Source: Takakia lepidozioides
Lineage: Eukaryota; Streptophyta; Takakiopsida; Takakiales; Takakiaceae
NCBI GenBank assembly: GCA_030704615.1
Contig: CM060734.1
Location: 20,832,001-20,896,000, forward strand
Reading direction: 5' to 3'
Length of the DNA: 64,000 bases
This document shows positions 1 to 12,700 of the stretch, one piece after another (within the stretch, counting starts at the first letter, position 1; each line of letters begins with the position of its first letter). The notes under the pieces were generated by a model. The model searched no databases. It saw nothing but the letters and a program-made list of their open reading frames with translations, and was not told the origin of the DNA. Both the position numbers and the translations under genes were made by a program.

Positions 1-396
1 TGATGCTTCACAGCTCAAGAATAGTCCTGCGAAGAAACCGGGTGAGGACGGATCCAGACGACAACCCCTCCCTCTCATGGAAGGGTTGCTTCAGAATCAC
101 GGCAGTCTCGTTGTACCGAACGCCAAGATCACCACTGACATCTCGAACCAACTTCTGTAAGCCTTCAACATTGTTAGGAGCTGAAGAAAGGCGTGGGGGA
201 GCGCCGGTCCTGCAACCCTCCTTGTCTCTCGTGCCCAAGCCTACGCTAATGGAGGAAGAGGGCAGGCCATATAACCGCTCAAGTGTCCTGCTTTACTGTT
301 TGTCGTGGGGGGGAAGAAAAGCACACTGCTCAAGCGCCCATAAGTTCAGGGTTGCTAGAAAAACCCATTACGCTGTGACGTAATCTGGCAAGTGGG
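1..396. other. Unassigned left edge
   Basis: No gene is recognised here. Short open frames occur on both strands but none has a family signature. The stretch runs into the reverse-transcriptase relic that follows and could be the 5' part of the same element. Confidence 0.3.
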
Positions 397-1269
397 TTGG
401 TATATCCTGTGAATAGGCCCTCGCACATGCACTTTGCTCATTCCCCTTCGCTGGCGAATTCGCCAGCGGTGGGCCCACCTCAAGGGATGGAAACGAACCG
501 CCCTAATCGGCACATGCAGGGAACGGTTGTTGGACCTGCCGCTTTGTTCCTTTCGGTGTTGGTTTTTACCGAAGCTCGGTGTTTGCCATTAGATGCTCGG
601 TGGCGCTTGTCAATATACGCTCAGTTGCTTGTTTATCAAACAACCATAGAAAAATGGACCGAGCTCTCATTAGGAAACTGTGCAATGTTCAAGTCCATAG
701 TGAGGCACTTGCTTGCACACAATGAGCCTTCAATAGGGTTTAGTTTCCTTCCAATTTTCTATGTCATTGCAAAGAGGAAGAGACGTCCACTATGCTTGAT
801 CTTGGGTACCCCCACTGATGCCGTCCAACTTATAGGAAACATCTACACATACAGTACCACTGAATACTTTGGTGCCTACTATGGCTCCACCCCTCCTATC
901 TCCATCCTCCGAGGAACCATCCAAGGAGACACCTTAAGTTCTTACCTATTCATTATCTTTCTAGAACCCCTACTCTGATGGCTAGTCCGTGACAAACTTG
1001 GGTATGAATACAAAACCTCATCAAGTAACATCTCAGCTGCAGCATATGCAGACGATCTCGCTATCCTGGCACACAAACCACAACACCTAAATCGACAAGT
1101 TAACAAACTATTTAGATTCAATCTATGGTCAGGCATGGAACTCAGCTTACACAAATGCGTCATCACTACCGCCACACATCACAGTCGGCTCACCAAAGCA
1201 ACCATAGCCTCACATTGCAAACTCTATGTACACTACCAAAACATATGTCATGGTTTTAGTCATGGTTAA
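397..1269 (+). pseudogene. Non-LTR retrotransposon reverse transcriptase, fragment
   Basis: The frame encodes the palm of a LINE-type reverse transcriptase. Motif B reads GTIQGDTLSSYLF, followed by FLEPLL, and after an in-frame TGA at 976-978 the same frame continues with motif C, AAYADDLAIL, near 1035-1065. It then runs to a TAA at about 1267. The TGA sits where relatives of this family have Arg in a LEPLLRWL-like sequence, so a single CGA to TGA transition explains it. Motif A and the N-terminal endonuclease are not visible and the C-terminal part is missing, so this is an inactive internal fragment. Assignment to RT is secure; the clade is not resolved. Confidence 0.8.
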
Positions 1270-2967
1270 CTAGAATTACCTACTTCTAGTTAATTAGGAT
1301 AATTTTCATATTAATATTTGTATTTTGTGTGTTGGGACTTCATTTGGTCTCATATGCCAAGTGAGGTGTCAAGCCTCACTTAGGACATGGGAAAGGGGTT
1401 TTCCCCTTGTGAGTGTTGAGGAGGGCTCATCTGCTTGTAGTTGAGCCTCCATGAGCTTCTCTCACCTCCATAGCTCTAGATATTGAGAGGGAGTGTGTTA
1501 AGGGCTTTGTAGGGTAGATTCCCTTAGCAAGGGTGGTCTTGGCTTGACTTAGTTTATGTGATAGAGTGGATTTCACTTGGAAAGACTAGGCTTGTTCATA
1601 GTGTGATTGCTTCATGCTTAGAGAGCTTTCATTGTCTTCCACTTCTCTCATTTCTCATCTCTTATCACTACAAGAAGATCACCTTATGCTTATGAGTGCG
1701 GAGTGTAAGGATTAGTTTTGCACTTGTATGTTAAAGAGGTTGAGAGCTAGGAGAATTTAGCTCTTGTATCACATGGCTTGCAAGGGGTTGCAAAGAAAGG
1801 TGCTCAAGTGTTGCATGCACCAAGGAGTTGGAGAGCTTGAGAAGAAAGCTCTTGAGTCACAAGATTTTGCAAGGATTGCAAGGAGGAAGTCTTGTGTGTG
1901 TGGAAACATGGATTGTAGGGTTTGAGAACCTTTGTATGCATTATGGAGTCAATGGTGTGTGCCATGGCTTGTGGAGAGTGACTAAACGTTTGTTAGTGCT
2001 CATTTCACTATCAAGCTAGGGTTAAGCAAGTTCAAAGTGTGGATGTTGGGGAAAAGATGCCAAGGAGCTACATAGGCTTGGGCTTGAAGACAACAAGGGC
2101 AAGTACTTGGAGAGCACTAAGAAGCTCAAGAGGTTTTGAAAGGGAGCATGTGAAGAAATCTTCCAATCATGGTGGTGTGGAGCCAAGCTTAGGGCGCCAT
2201 TGGAAGGGCTTGGAGAACATATGGTAGGAAATCCTTGAAGGGAATCATCATTCAATATATGCATAGCTTCACCCTAACTATGTAATATGACAAGAGGGGG
2301 AGGCAATACTTGGCTATTCATGCTCTTGGTAGTGCGAGCTTTGTGGTGGATAGTTGACCAAGCAAGTGGTGCATGTATGGAGCATGCTCTCTTGAGTTTG
2401 TAAGTTCAAGTTTGAGAAGGAGAGCTCTTGAACTAGCAAGAGGTGAAGGCCTTGAGATCCATTTGTGTGTGAAGTGGAGAGGTGTTGATTCATGTTATGA
2501 TGAAGGAGAGCAACACATAGGCCAAGAGGTCATGGAGCATGCATTCAAATGACCAAGGGGAGCACATGGATGATGGATTGGTGCAAGACCCCAAATGAGG
2601 CATATGGCGTGAGAGTAGGATGCAAGGCGGATTGTTTGGGAGCATTATTGTAAGTGACAAACATTGCTCCTACACATTGAGATAATTTGTGTTGATTTGG
2701 AGCAATTGTCAAGTGATGAGGAGACAAATGCATGATTGCTCGGCAATGGAGATATGGTAGCTTGCAATCAAATCCCAAGGACTAAAAGGGGGATTGATTT
2801 GGTGGACAATGACTTGCAAGTTGAGTTGGACCACTCTTGGTTGCACATTGGGGTGGAAGAGAGCAAGAAGATGTCTCTTATGACCACCTAGAGACCATAT
2901 TTTTGCTTGAGTAGAAGCATAGAAGTCAAGGACTTGCATTCTAGCTCTTCATTACAAACCTTAGTAG
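1270..2967. other. Gene-free purine-rich stretch
   Basis: About 1.7 kb without a credible reading frame. It is rich in GAG/AAG runs and short phrases such as GGAGAGCTTGAGAAGAAAGC recur in variant form. Its position upstream of the tandem repeat and the gag leader makes it a candidate for the 5' terminal part of that Ty3-type element, but I could not identify a repeat partner that would prove an LTR. Confidence 0.3.
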
Positions 2968-3273
2968 TGTATGCTAAGACTATACCTCTGTTAGTATACC
3001 AAACATGAGCTTGTCCCTTTGACTATACCTCTGTTCACCATATGTGAACCCTAATGTGAGACTATACCTCTATTAGTATACCAAACATAAACTTGTCCAT
3101 TTTATTATACCTCTGTTGAGGTATCACCATATGTGGACCCTAATCAGCTCAGACTATACCTCTGTTAGTATACCAAACAGAACCCTCATTTTCAGACTAT
3201 ACCTCTGTAAAGGTATCATCAACATAAGGGACCCTAGCAACCTCAAACTATACCTCTGTTAAGGTATCAACAT
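2968..3273 (+). repeat. Degenerate tandem repeat built on ACTATACCTCTGTTAG
   Basis: The phrase ACTATACCTCTGTTAGTATA or close variants occurs about eight times in 300 bp, alternating with variants reading CTGTTAAGGTATCA. Spacing is 35-60 bp with spacers such as CACCATATGTGAACCCTAAT that also recur. It is non-coding and lies directly upstream of the gag leader. Confidence 0.8.
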
Positions 3274-3289
3274 TGAAAGGATTTAAAGA

Positions 3290-5942
3290 AATTTAAGGGC
3301 CTTTGGAGGATTGTTTGGAAGATATTTGAGGGCCCTTAGAGGAGTGTTTGGAGGATCTTTGGGGTCCTTGGAGGAGTATTGGAGGACCCTTCAATGAGCT
3401 TTGGTGGACAATGTTGAAGAGCTCGTGAAGGATTGATTGAGGGATATTTGAAGGATACTTGCCACGGCCATACAAGCGAGTGGATAGAGACAGGAGGGAG
3501 AGTGGTGGGATGAGAGCATTCTGGGGTTAGGAATTGCTTTAGTTTCTCTTCCTCATATAAGTCTTTCACCCTTTCTGTAGGCCAAAACCTTTCCGTAGGT
3601 GGAGGCAAGAGTTAGTCCGGGTTTGGGCTGGGGTGTTCTTGCAGGAGCGACACTGTGGAGTGTTTTTGGTGTGGGGAAGTTGCTGTCTTGATTTTCTTGT
3701 GTTTGGATCCCCTCCACACCTGCATGCTTGACTGTGCGTCATGTTAGCTTTGTGTGGGCGCTTGTTTTCATAGGAGGTTGGTCTGAATTTGATCACCGGC
3801 CAATCCTAGAGTATGTTGTCGGTGGTGAGGCTGAAGTGATGACCAGCAAGACCACCAGTGTTTCTTCTATGGTAAGGCTGGGTTGATGACCAATAGACCA
3901 TATGAGTGCTTGCGATGGATGCAGTTGCAGGTACAGGTCTACGTTAGAAACCTATTATTCCTGCTTGAACCAGTAGCCGCAACAGGTTCTCTACCCGGTT
4001 ACCTTGTGGAAAGTGAGGATTAGAGACAAGTTGACAATCGGTTGGGTTGTGAGTTTTTATCACGGAGGTGCCACCAGTTGCTGAGGGGAGTGCCGGTACG
4101 AGCAACTATTGGGTACACAAGACGAGGTGTGCGGTTTAGGCCACCTTCACCTTCAATGTCTTCTGAGGAAGGTTCAGACTCGGAGTCAGGAGGATTCTCG
4201 CCGAGGGTGTAAGTCATTTCCGTGCCATTGTTGTGGGACACGATGGATGAGATGTATGGAGCTACCAAGGGGCCACGTAGGTACTGTAGAGATGTGGGCA
4301 CCACCGAGCTTGATGACTTCATACAAGAGTTTGACAGTTGGTGTGATTTGCAGCAAATGCACAATCCACAACTGTTTACGCCCTTTATGGCATGAAATAT
4401 TCCAGCACCTTGAGGGGCCGCCCATGGATGATTACCATGAATTTAGGTGGGGACATGCAGTGGAGATTGAGGAGTGGCGAGAGTATTGGTCACCTAACTA
4501 TGTCTCCATCACTAGTGGTACAAGGGCAGCGGTGACACCAGCAGCTACACAAGTATCTCCAACTGCAAGCACTAGTAGTGGGGGGACAAGTGGTACATGA
4601 GCTGGGAAATCAATTCAAGCTCCTGCTGCAGCACCAGCACCCGTGCCTGCCTTTAATCCAGTTGTGGAGTTCTTCGAGGAGTTGAGGAGAAACTACCAAG
4701 GGATAAGGACAGAGAAGTTGCGGAGCTTGCAAGAGTTCCAACGAAGGCCTACTGAGAGTTTGAGGGAGGCTTACACTCGCATGAGGCGCTTGATAAACGT
4801 AACCCAAGGGGTTACAGAAGCTCAGGCAGTCATTTTCTGGTATGGGATCCTGGACAAGGAGCTGAGGAGAAGGGTGCGGGATGCAACTCTCCTACAAGTA
4901 GCCCAACCCACCTCAACAAATGTATTTTTTGCTGGCAGAGCGGATAGAACTCAATATGGTGGAGGAGCAGGTGGTTATGGTGGGATTTGACAAGGAGACA
5001 CAACGAAGTGGAGTTCCTAGCCAACAACAACCAACTCCCCAACATGCTCAAGGCAACGAGGGGGCTCAGATGAAGCCTAGGGAAGGCCATAGAGGATCTC
5101 CGATTCAGAGGTCTCTCCCTTCATTCTCAAGTCAGCAACAGACGAGTGTGTCATGTTGGGATTATGGAGGACCCCATGTCAAGAAGGGTTGCCCGGAGAG
5201 AGACAAAGGGCCGGCACTGGCACAGCCTACACAACTACACTATGGGCATTGTGGAAAGTATGGGCATGAGGAGGCCCATTGTTATGACTTGCATCCTGAG
5301 CTACGGCCAGGCCAGTTCCAAGGGAACAATGGTGGCCGAGGACGAGGTAATGTAGTCCAGAGAGGTAGAGGAGGTAGAGGTCGTGGTGGAGGTCGTAACC
5401 AAAACCAAGGAGCACAGGGTCAGGGTCAAGGTCATGACCAAGGCATGGTGGATAGACTTGCCCAGCTAGAACAACGTCTTGCTGCCATGACCACTACTCA
5501 TGTTGCGCCAGCTCCAAGGCCTAAGGTTCAAGCCCCACCTGCACAACCTGATCATATGCCTAGGGAAGACCAGATTGGTATGGGCTTCATGTGTGGAGCC
5601 GCACTTGCAGAGCCATTGCATGTATTGGACTCTCTTGCTGCTGTCACTCGAGCAGCAACGCGTGCTCCTAAGCCAAGAGGAGCGGATGTGGATATTGATC
5701 CTTAAAGGGGGGAAGCAAGTCGTCAGACAAGGCTTCCACAGTCCTTTACATTGGCTGAGACAGTGTCAGCTACGCCATCGACGGTACCCACTCGCCCAAG
5801 TGTGTCAGAGGTAGAGCCGCGAGTGTCATTGGGGAGAGCAGGTGTGGCTCGGGAAATGCCAGTGGGTGGTGCTGCAAAGCAATGTGCAGCCAGTTACCCC
5901 ACTCTTGGAGATGACACTAACCAAGTTAGGAATGAATGGTAA
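3290..5942 (+). mobile_element. Ty3-type LTR retrotransposon remnant, leader plus gag (copy 1)
   Basis: The leader (3290-4060) and the gag region match, with moderate divergence, the inverted segment at 57341-59498. Both copies hold only gag; no protease, RT or integrase follows gag here. That fits either truncated copies or a non-autonomous gag-only family. Neither a primer-binding site nor paired LTRs could be identified for this copy. Confidence 0.65.
4060..5942 (+). pseudogene. Retrotransposon gag polyprotein, degraded
   Basis: Gag packages element RNA in virus-like particles. The coding trace changes frame near 4395, has a TGA at 4598-4600, and changes frame again near 4920. Recognisable blocks are LDDFIQEFD-like (4306-4330), FQHLEGPPMDDYHEF (4398-4442), and the Retrotrans_gag core ESLREAYTRMRRLIN with FWYGILDKELRRRVRD (4750-4890). 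Two zinc-knuckle remnants follow: one starts CWDYGG where the second Cys is replaced by Tyr, the other reads YGHCGKYGHEEAHC with its first Cys replaced by Tyr. A Gly/Arg-rich RGRGG stretch (5330-5400) follows, typical of gag tails. The frame to 5705 is followed by another short frame to 5942. Inactive as it stands. Confidence 0.75.
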
Positions 5943-6761
5943 CTAGTAGGCGGATGAGAATCTAACAAATGGCTATTTATTGGGGAAGGTATTATCTTGA
6001 TAGGTATATATTAACTGGGGAAGGTACATCATGAGAAAACTATAGCTACGTGGTCTCTCCTTAGGGACGAGGTAATAAACCCTAGATATGGGCTCCCAAC
6101 TCCATTATGCAATGAGGGCGTTTGGCATATCACAGCAAACACATTTGAGTCTCTTTTTGACTCCGCCCTGCCCTATTTTCCAGTCGCACAAATTGTATAA
6201 TCCACCGGCCGTACAAGAAAATCTCAGTTGCTATTCTTTCTTATGTGTTTTATGCCATCATTTGCTTTAAATAGTTCCGTAAGGAAATCATCGATGAGAT
6301 CCAAGAATAAATTATAACACGGGAGCAATGTGGGGTGGACGTGGTCCGGCTTCTGAGTGGCTCAAAGTCCCGCACCCTGATTTTTGTTCTGTGTCCAATG
6401 TGTTTCCGCGACTCATGAGAAGACTCGTGGCACTGACTGCGAGCGCTACGTGGCTGCGGCTGAGCGGCATTCGGAACTGCGCGCAGATGCAGGCGAGCCT
6501 GTGGGCTGGGGTTGGTGGCACGCCCCAATCCCACCGTGCAGCCAACACCACACGCTGGTTGAGTAGGTTCGCGTTTAGGCGCGTGGAACTCTGAATCTGG
6601 TGTGGATGGTAGAATGTATGTAGAGCTCTCGATACCCTCGAAGAATATGTTGTGGGGCAGGTGGGTTATGCGGAGAGGTTGTAGGGGAGTGAGCATAGTC
6701 TGAGCTGGTGTTGGTACACCGAAATGCTGTGCTATATTCTGTAACAGTTTGTCGAACTGCC
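5943..6761. other. Spacer upstream of the helicase gene
   Basis: No gene could be supported. A 173-residue open frame on the - strand (6250-6771) shows no family motif and overlaps the helicase start. This interval should hold the helicase promoter, but no convincing TATA box or initiator stands out. Confidence 0.35.
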
Positions 6762-9700
6762 ATGGTTGCATCTATGGCCTTGCAAATGCAGCATCCCAGC
6801 TGCTTGCCGCGGCCCCCGCCAGCACTGATGCCGTCTTACCCGTTTCCCCCCCTAACCGATATCACCCATTTCCCCCCTACTTCAGTTTGCGCGCAGGCCT
6901 CCTCGTCAACTGGCTGCCCTGCTTGTGCGGTAATGAGTGGAGCTTTCACGGGATTGAGACAGAGTTATGACGGGTTTAAATTGAGCGGAGATTTAGTGAC
7001 ACAAAACGATCACGGAGCGAGAAACTGGCAGGGCCTGAGCTCCAATGTTACACGATCAGCAGTCTTCCTTTCTGTGGCATGCTCCGGGAACTCGGTTAGG
7101 CAGCCAGAGACACCGAATCTGAAGATTGGAACAAGGATCGTTATAAAGAAGCGAAGGCAGTTTACCAAGAAGAAGAGTGCGTCTGAGGATGGGGCGACGG
7201 ATTTGGCGTGTAATCCGACGACTGACCTGAGGGCTTGCATATCCAATTCAAGAGCTCCTATTTTCTCCGAAATATCCAATCCTTCTGAAGCAGATGGAAT
7301 CCTGCAAGAAGACGAGGAAAGTGCTTGCGAAGATTCAGGTTTACAACCCACATAATTGTACTAGAACTGTACCCCCCTATAAAAAGGGATACCTGGGTCA
7401 ACCAACTATTTAATGGGGGGTGGGTATCTGGGGACTTTCTATTCCTTGGGGGAGGGGGCAACCGCGGTTGCCCGGGTGACGGCCGTTAGAAGATGTCCAC
7501 TTTTCAAACGGAAGGCGGGGGTGAAGTGACACCATAAGTTACTGTTGCTTCAGCAACAGTCTTCTCCCACCCATCGTGAACTGATTTGCTTCTTGCTATT
7601 GTAGTGCTCGTTCATGTTGCAGAGGGCAGAAAGTCAAAATTGCCAGGCGAGCTTTAAATAGCAAATTTGGTGCGCTGTGCTGACAACTGCACCTGCCCCC
7701 CCTGTGAACAGACCAATGTGGAGTTCATCTTCATAAACTCACGATTGAAGTGTCTAGAGCTTTGCCATTACTAAAAATTCAGACGCAACAACACCTTTCC
7801 TCGGTTTCTGATTCACCATGCAACCCTGTTTCTTGGTTGACAGATGGTGAGAGTGGCAGCTTAGTGGCTGGAGATCCATTAGGGAGGAAGGTGCTGGGCA
7901 GGGGAGCAGTGAGATGGATGATGGATGGCATGCGTGATATGGCAAGAGAAGTGGCTGCAGTTCAGGAGAGACGTGATAGCAGGGGGGTGAAGCTGCGCAT
8001 GGGAACAGGACACAATTTGGTGTTGCTTGCTCAGCCATATTTAGCGGCCAATCCAATGCCCCAGGGATGTGAAGCACTCTGCATTAAAGCCAGCATGCAC
8101 TATCCCACTGTTTCTGACCATTTCCAGCGTGAGTTGCAAGGGGCTTTGCAGTTGCTACAGGTATGATGCAAAGTGCGAACAGACTGATAGTCCTCGACCA
8201 GAAACACCTGGTCTCTAGGCTTAGAATCCTTTCCATTTAGGACAATGCCCCAGGTAGTTTGCTGTCCATCTCAAATCAATCATGCTTCGGTAATCGTATG
8301 ATCTTGCCTAGGTTGTGGACATATTACGAGTCTTGGGTTGCGCAATGATGGCTGCAGGAGGGGGAAGTAGTGGATGATTGGAAGAACACTGAGGCTTGGA
8401 AACTTCTCAAGAAGTTCGCAAAGTCTGGTGGGCTCCTTGTGCTGCCACCTTAAGTGTCTGTTGCTGTCTGACAAAACACTGACTGTGGTTGTCCAGGTGA
8501 CTTGGCTTCCTGGATGTTAGTAATGTCAAAACTATTCTATTCTATACGTGGAAGTATGACTGTGACCTGGCTGGTAGTAGAACGAATCCCAGGAAGCAAA
8601 GTCTTTCTTATTCTGATGGATGGTCCGCTTGAAGATGATGATAGACGCCTAAGGCCTGCATAAGCATACTCCTAGTGCACCACAGATACCTCACCCATGG
8701 TATCCTATGCAGCCCAACATATATTAACTATGAAAATGTCCTGTCGCATGGACAGGTGAGCATCGCGCAGTTGCAAGGAGAGTTCATGAACCCAAGCAGA
8801 TTCATGATCTGCTAGGTCTAACACGAGACAGAGTCTGTGAGATTCAGACACGCATCAATGAATTTGTGTCTCGAGCTCTTGAGCTTTTGCAGATTGAAAG
8901 AGATGCAGAACTGGATGCCACCCAGCAGTCACTTGAGGGGGCTTCGTCTGCTATTGGAACCCCTCCCGTTCCTCCTGTAGTGCTCAGTGAGGAAACAGAA
9001 GACCAGGGACTGGATCAGTGTGACTCTATTACCAACCTAACAGCAGTTGGTTCGACCACAGGTTCGTGCCCCAAGCTTCACATCTGCAGCAAGCTAGAGG
9101 GCTAGATGAGCAACCCATAACACACTTACTGCTTTCAACAAAAATGATATATGTGTGAGCTTATATTGACAATCTGCTGGCTATAACTGGAGTGTCACTT
9201 TGTGTTTCTGAGGCCTGATGTGAGTTTGGACATGTCTCAGTATACGCCGGTAGGCCAAGGTTAATCTTTTTAAGAGACTATGCCCTGAAGGATATGTCAT
9301 TGTCAAGTCTCGCAGGGAATGGTCAAGTAACTGCTTTTCTCTTTGTACTCTCTAACTGGATTTTTTGGCTCTGTCAAAGTCTGTACAGGGTCTTGAGGGT
9401 GGGGAGTCATCAAAGGACAGAATCCTTTCAGGCAGTCTACTGTAGGATTCAACTAATCTGCTCTTTCTGTAATCCTCTTAGGTTTGGGAGGTATGCACCT
9501 AGTCACCCTGTGTGCTGATGGAGGGGGTCACTTGCCACCTACCACAATCTCTCCAGGGGACATGGTGTGTGTGCGGATCTCGGACAAAAGGCAGGGCGGT
9601 TCAACCATGGAATGCATGAGAGGCTCCATCTACAGTCTCGGCGAGGATGGAGCCAGCATTGCAGTGGCCATTGAAGCCCGATACGGTGACCCCACCTTTT

Positions 9701-12700
9701 CTCGTTTGTTTGGCAAGTCCTTGCGTCTCGATCGTATCAGTGCTCTTGCTGATGCCACTACTTACCAGGTGTGTCTTCTGCTTTGGGGCTACATGTGTGA
9801 TTGATTGCCCCATGGTTCTCTCTTGTTGAGAGTGGATTAATTGGGGTTCTCATAAATTTCTTGGACACAGTAGTGCTCTTTCCACTGAAGAGGGATGATA
9901 GAGTGTTCAATGCATCCATTTAGGACCATCTGAAGGTAACTATTGACTGGCTTTTCTATTGGTTTGCTGATTGTGCAGCGGGATTGTGAGGCTCTGGAGC
10001 GGCTTCAGAAGCAGGGCTTGCAGAAGAAGAATCCAGCAGCTGCAGTGGTCGCCATTCTGTTTGGTGAAGGTCCAGAAGTTTGTTGGCTGGCACAAAATGG
10101 GCCAGGTTCCAACCCTGTCATTGACAATGTCTCCACGAAAAACAAATTTGACGAGTCTCAATGCCGGGCTATCGAGCTGGGACTTAACAATCGAAGGCCC
10201 GTGGTGGTAATTCAGGGCCCTCCAGGCACAGGAAAGACAAGTGTGGTTACAGAGCTGATAGAGAGAGCAGTGGCACGCGGAGAGAGGGTATTGGCCACTG
10301 CTCCAACTAATGCAGCAGTGGACAATTTGGTGGAAAGGCTTGCATTTGCAGGCCTCAATGTTGTGAGAGTGGGAAACCCAACCCGTGTGGCCCCAGCTGT
10401 GTCAGCAAAATCTCTAAGTAATATTGTAGATGTGAAGTTGGCGAGCTTCCGGCGGGACCTGGCAAGGAGGCGAGCGGACTTACGTAGTGATCTGAGGCAA
10501 TGCCTAGGAGATGATTCTATGGCAGCAGGGATTCGGCAGGTACTTAAACAGCTTGGAAAAACATTGAAGTTAAGGGAGAAGGAAGCTATCCATGATGCCC
10601 TTTCATCAGCCCAGGTCAGTGACCTCCAAAGTTGCTCCCAGTGGACATCTTCCAAATTTCTCTTTGTAGGCATAATAGAAACTACAAAAGACTTTTCAGG
10701 CAGTAAAGTAGCTTCGCAGTTATGACGTGGCCGAATGAAACCTCCTGAAGCCTTGTTATTGGCACTCAGTGCATGAACAATGAAGTTTGCTTCTAGCGCA
10801 CATCCACATGGTTCCTGGGTGTTCGCTTAGCCACCAAATTCTTGGTTTCTACATCACAAAGCATGCTTGCCTTCCATGTCCACAATACGCTTATTATCAT
10901 GCCAACTGAGGAAATCCATGGCTTCGCAGGTGGTTCTCTGCACCAATACAGGAGCAGGTGACCCTTGGGTCCGCAAGCTGGAGGCATTTGATCTGGTAGT
11001 GGTGGATGAAGCTGCCCAGGCAATAGAACCATCTTGCTGGATACCCCTTTTACAAGGTCAGCGATGTGTGCTGGCAGGGGATACTTGTCAGTTGGCCCCT
11101 ACTATAATGTCCCGGCAAGCCTTGGAGGGTGGTCTAGGCGTCTCTCTTATGGAGCGTGCTTCTGGCCTGCATGGTGGTATCCTAAGCACTACCCTTTCTA
11201 TGCAGTATCGGATGCATGGGGCAATAGCCCTGTGGGCTTCTCAAGAAATGTACGGTGGTCTTTTGAGGTCATCCCCAGCTGTGTCATCACACCTCCTCCT
11301 TGATTCTCCATGCGTGAAGGTACATGTGACCCCTTCCTTTTGGGATGCAGCTGTTGGAAACATACCCCAGTGTTGCCACCAAAGCACAGACCTTGCACTG
11401 TCTTGGCTCCCAAGAAATCCATGAAGTTACAATTCTGGTTTTGGTGGGTGGAGGACTATCTTAAGAAAAGAGAGGCCTCAATTATGTGTCTATAGTTTGC
11501 AAATGAGTTGATCCTTGAGAAGGAAATAAATTATGTTTAGAGGAGGCCTAGATGGCAGATGGATGCAGTAGAGCTGCAAGAGGGAACCAAAATGTGTGAA
11601 AAACCTAAACAGATTATCTGAAAAATTTGTTCCTGGGATAATTTACCAAATCAACAACATTAGAAACAAGTATTTGGAATTTTTTTTTCTTATGGATCGT
11701 TGGAGTAAGAACAGGCATATGAGCACTTGAAGGACCATCAGTCACAGATTAGCAGGTAGTTGGAGATCAACTTGGATGGATGCAATAAATTGGTTGTGTT
11801 ATGAGTGCCAGGCTACGTCTATAACAAGGGTGCCGATGCTGCTGTTAGACACACGGTTGCCATTTGGGAGCTTGATCCCTGGGTGCGAAGAGCACTTAGA
11901 CCCTGCTGGCACTGGCTCCTTCTATAATGACGGGGAGGCAGATGCTGTGGTAGAGCATATCAGGGCTTTGCTTGCTGCTGGTGCTGTGCCCTCCTTCAAC
12001 CCTGCTTTGTCTCTTTCAAATATCTCTCTACTAATAGGCTCAACTGTGAGTTGAGAACATGTATGTCAGCTATGCTCTGTGATGTTCAAGTGTAACGCCC
12101 TGTTAAAAAAGCTCAAAGGAATGGATTGAAGTGAGGTCCTCTTGGATCAGAATTCTGGTGTTATTACCACTTTGCATCAAATTTACGCTAGTGTTAAGAG
12201 CTCTCTAGAGTAAATCTGTAAACGATACCTTTGATGAGTTCAACTACTGGAGAAAGCATTCTGGAAGAGTAGTGTCCCCATCATGCTGCCTTCCATCCTT
12301 CTCCGGCTCTTGCCGTTCTGCATCGAGACTGGGCCTGGGATTTATGACCCCATTTCTACCACAAGTGCCTAGTGCATCTCTTGCTGCCTATTACAATTTA
12401 TGCTGGAAGTAAGAAGCATATGAAATGGAGAGTTGTTGAAGGTATGTTTACACTCAGCTTGTGATTTACTGCCCGTCTCTGTTGGCTGTCTTGCTCTTGG
12501 TGCTGCAGGTGTATCTGCAGCATCAATTGCAGTACAATCCCCGTATGTGGCTCAGGTGCAGTTGCTCCGCAATCATATTGAGGACATTCCAGGCGCTGAA
12601 GATGTCGAGGTCGCCAGTGTGGACAGTTTCCAGGGCCGTGAAGCTGACGCTGTCATAATTTCCATGGTATTTGTGCTTTATTTCCATCAAGGATAGCTCA

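Noticed and set aside
8-238. 76-residue - strand frame at the left edge
   Set aside because: No family match visible and no homologous copy in the window.
1666-1680. CACTACAAGAAGATC as a possible CACTA left end
   Set aside because: No subterminal repeats beside it and no matching right end; the CACTA ends in the window have CACTACTGCAAA.
6250-6771. 173-residue open frame on the - strand
   Set aside because: No recognisable motif, biased composition, and it overlaps the start of the helicase gene.
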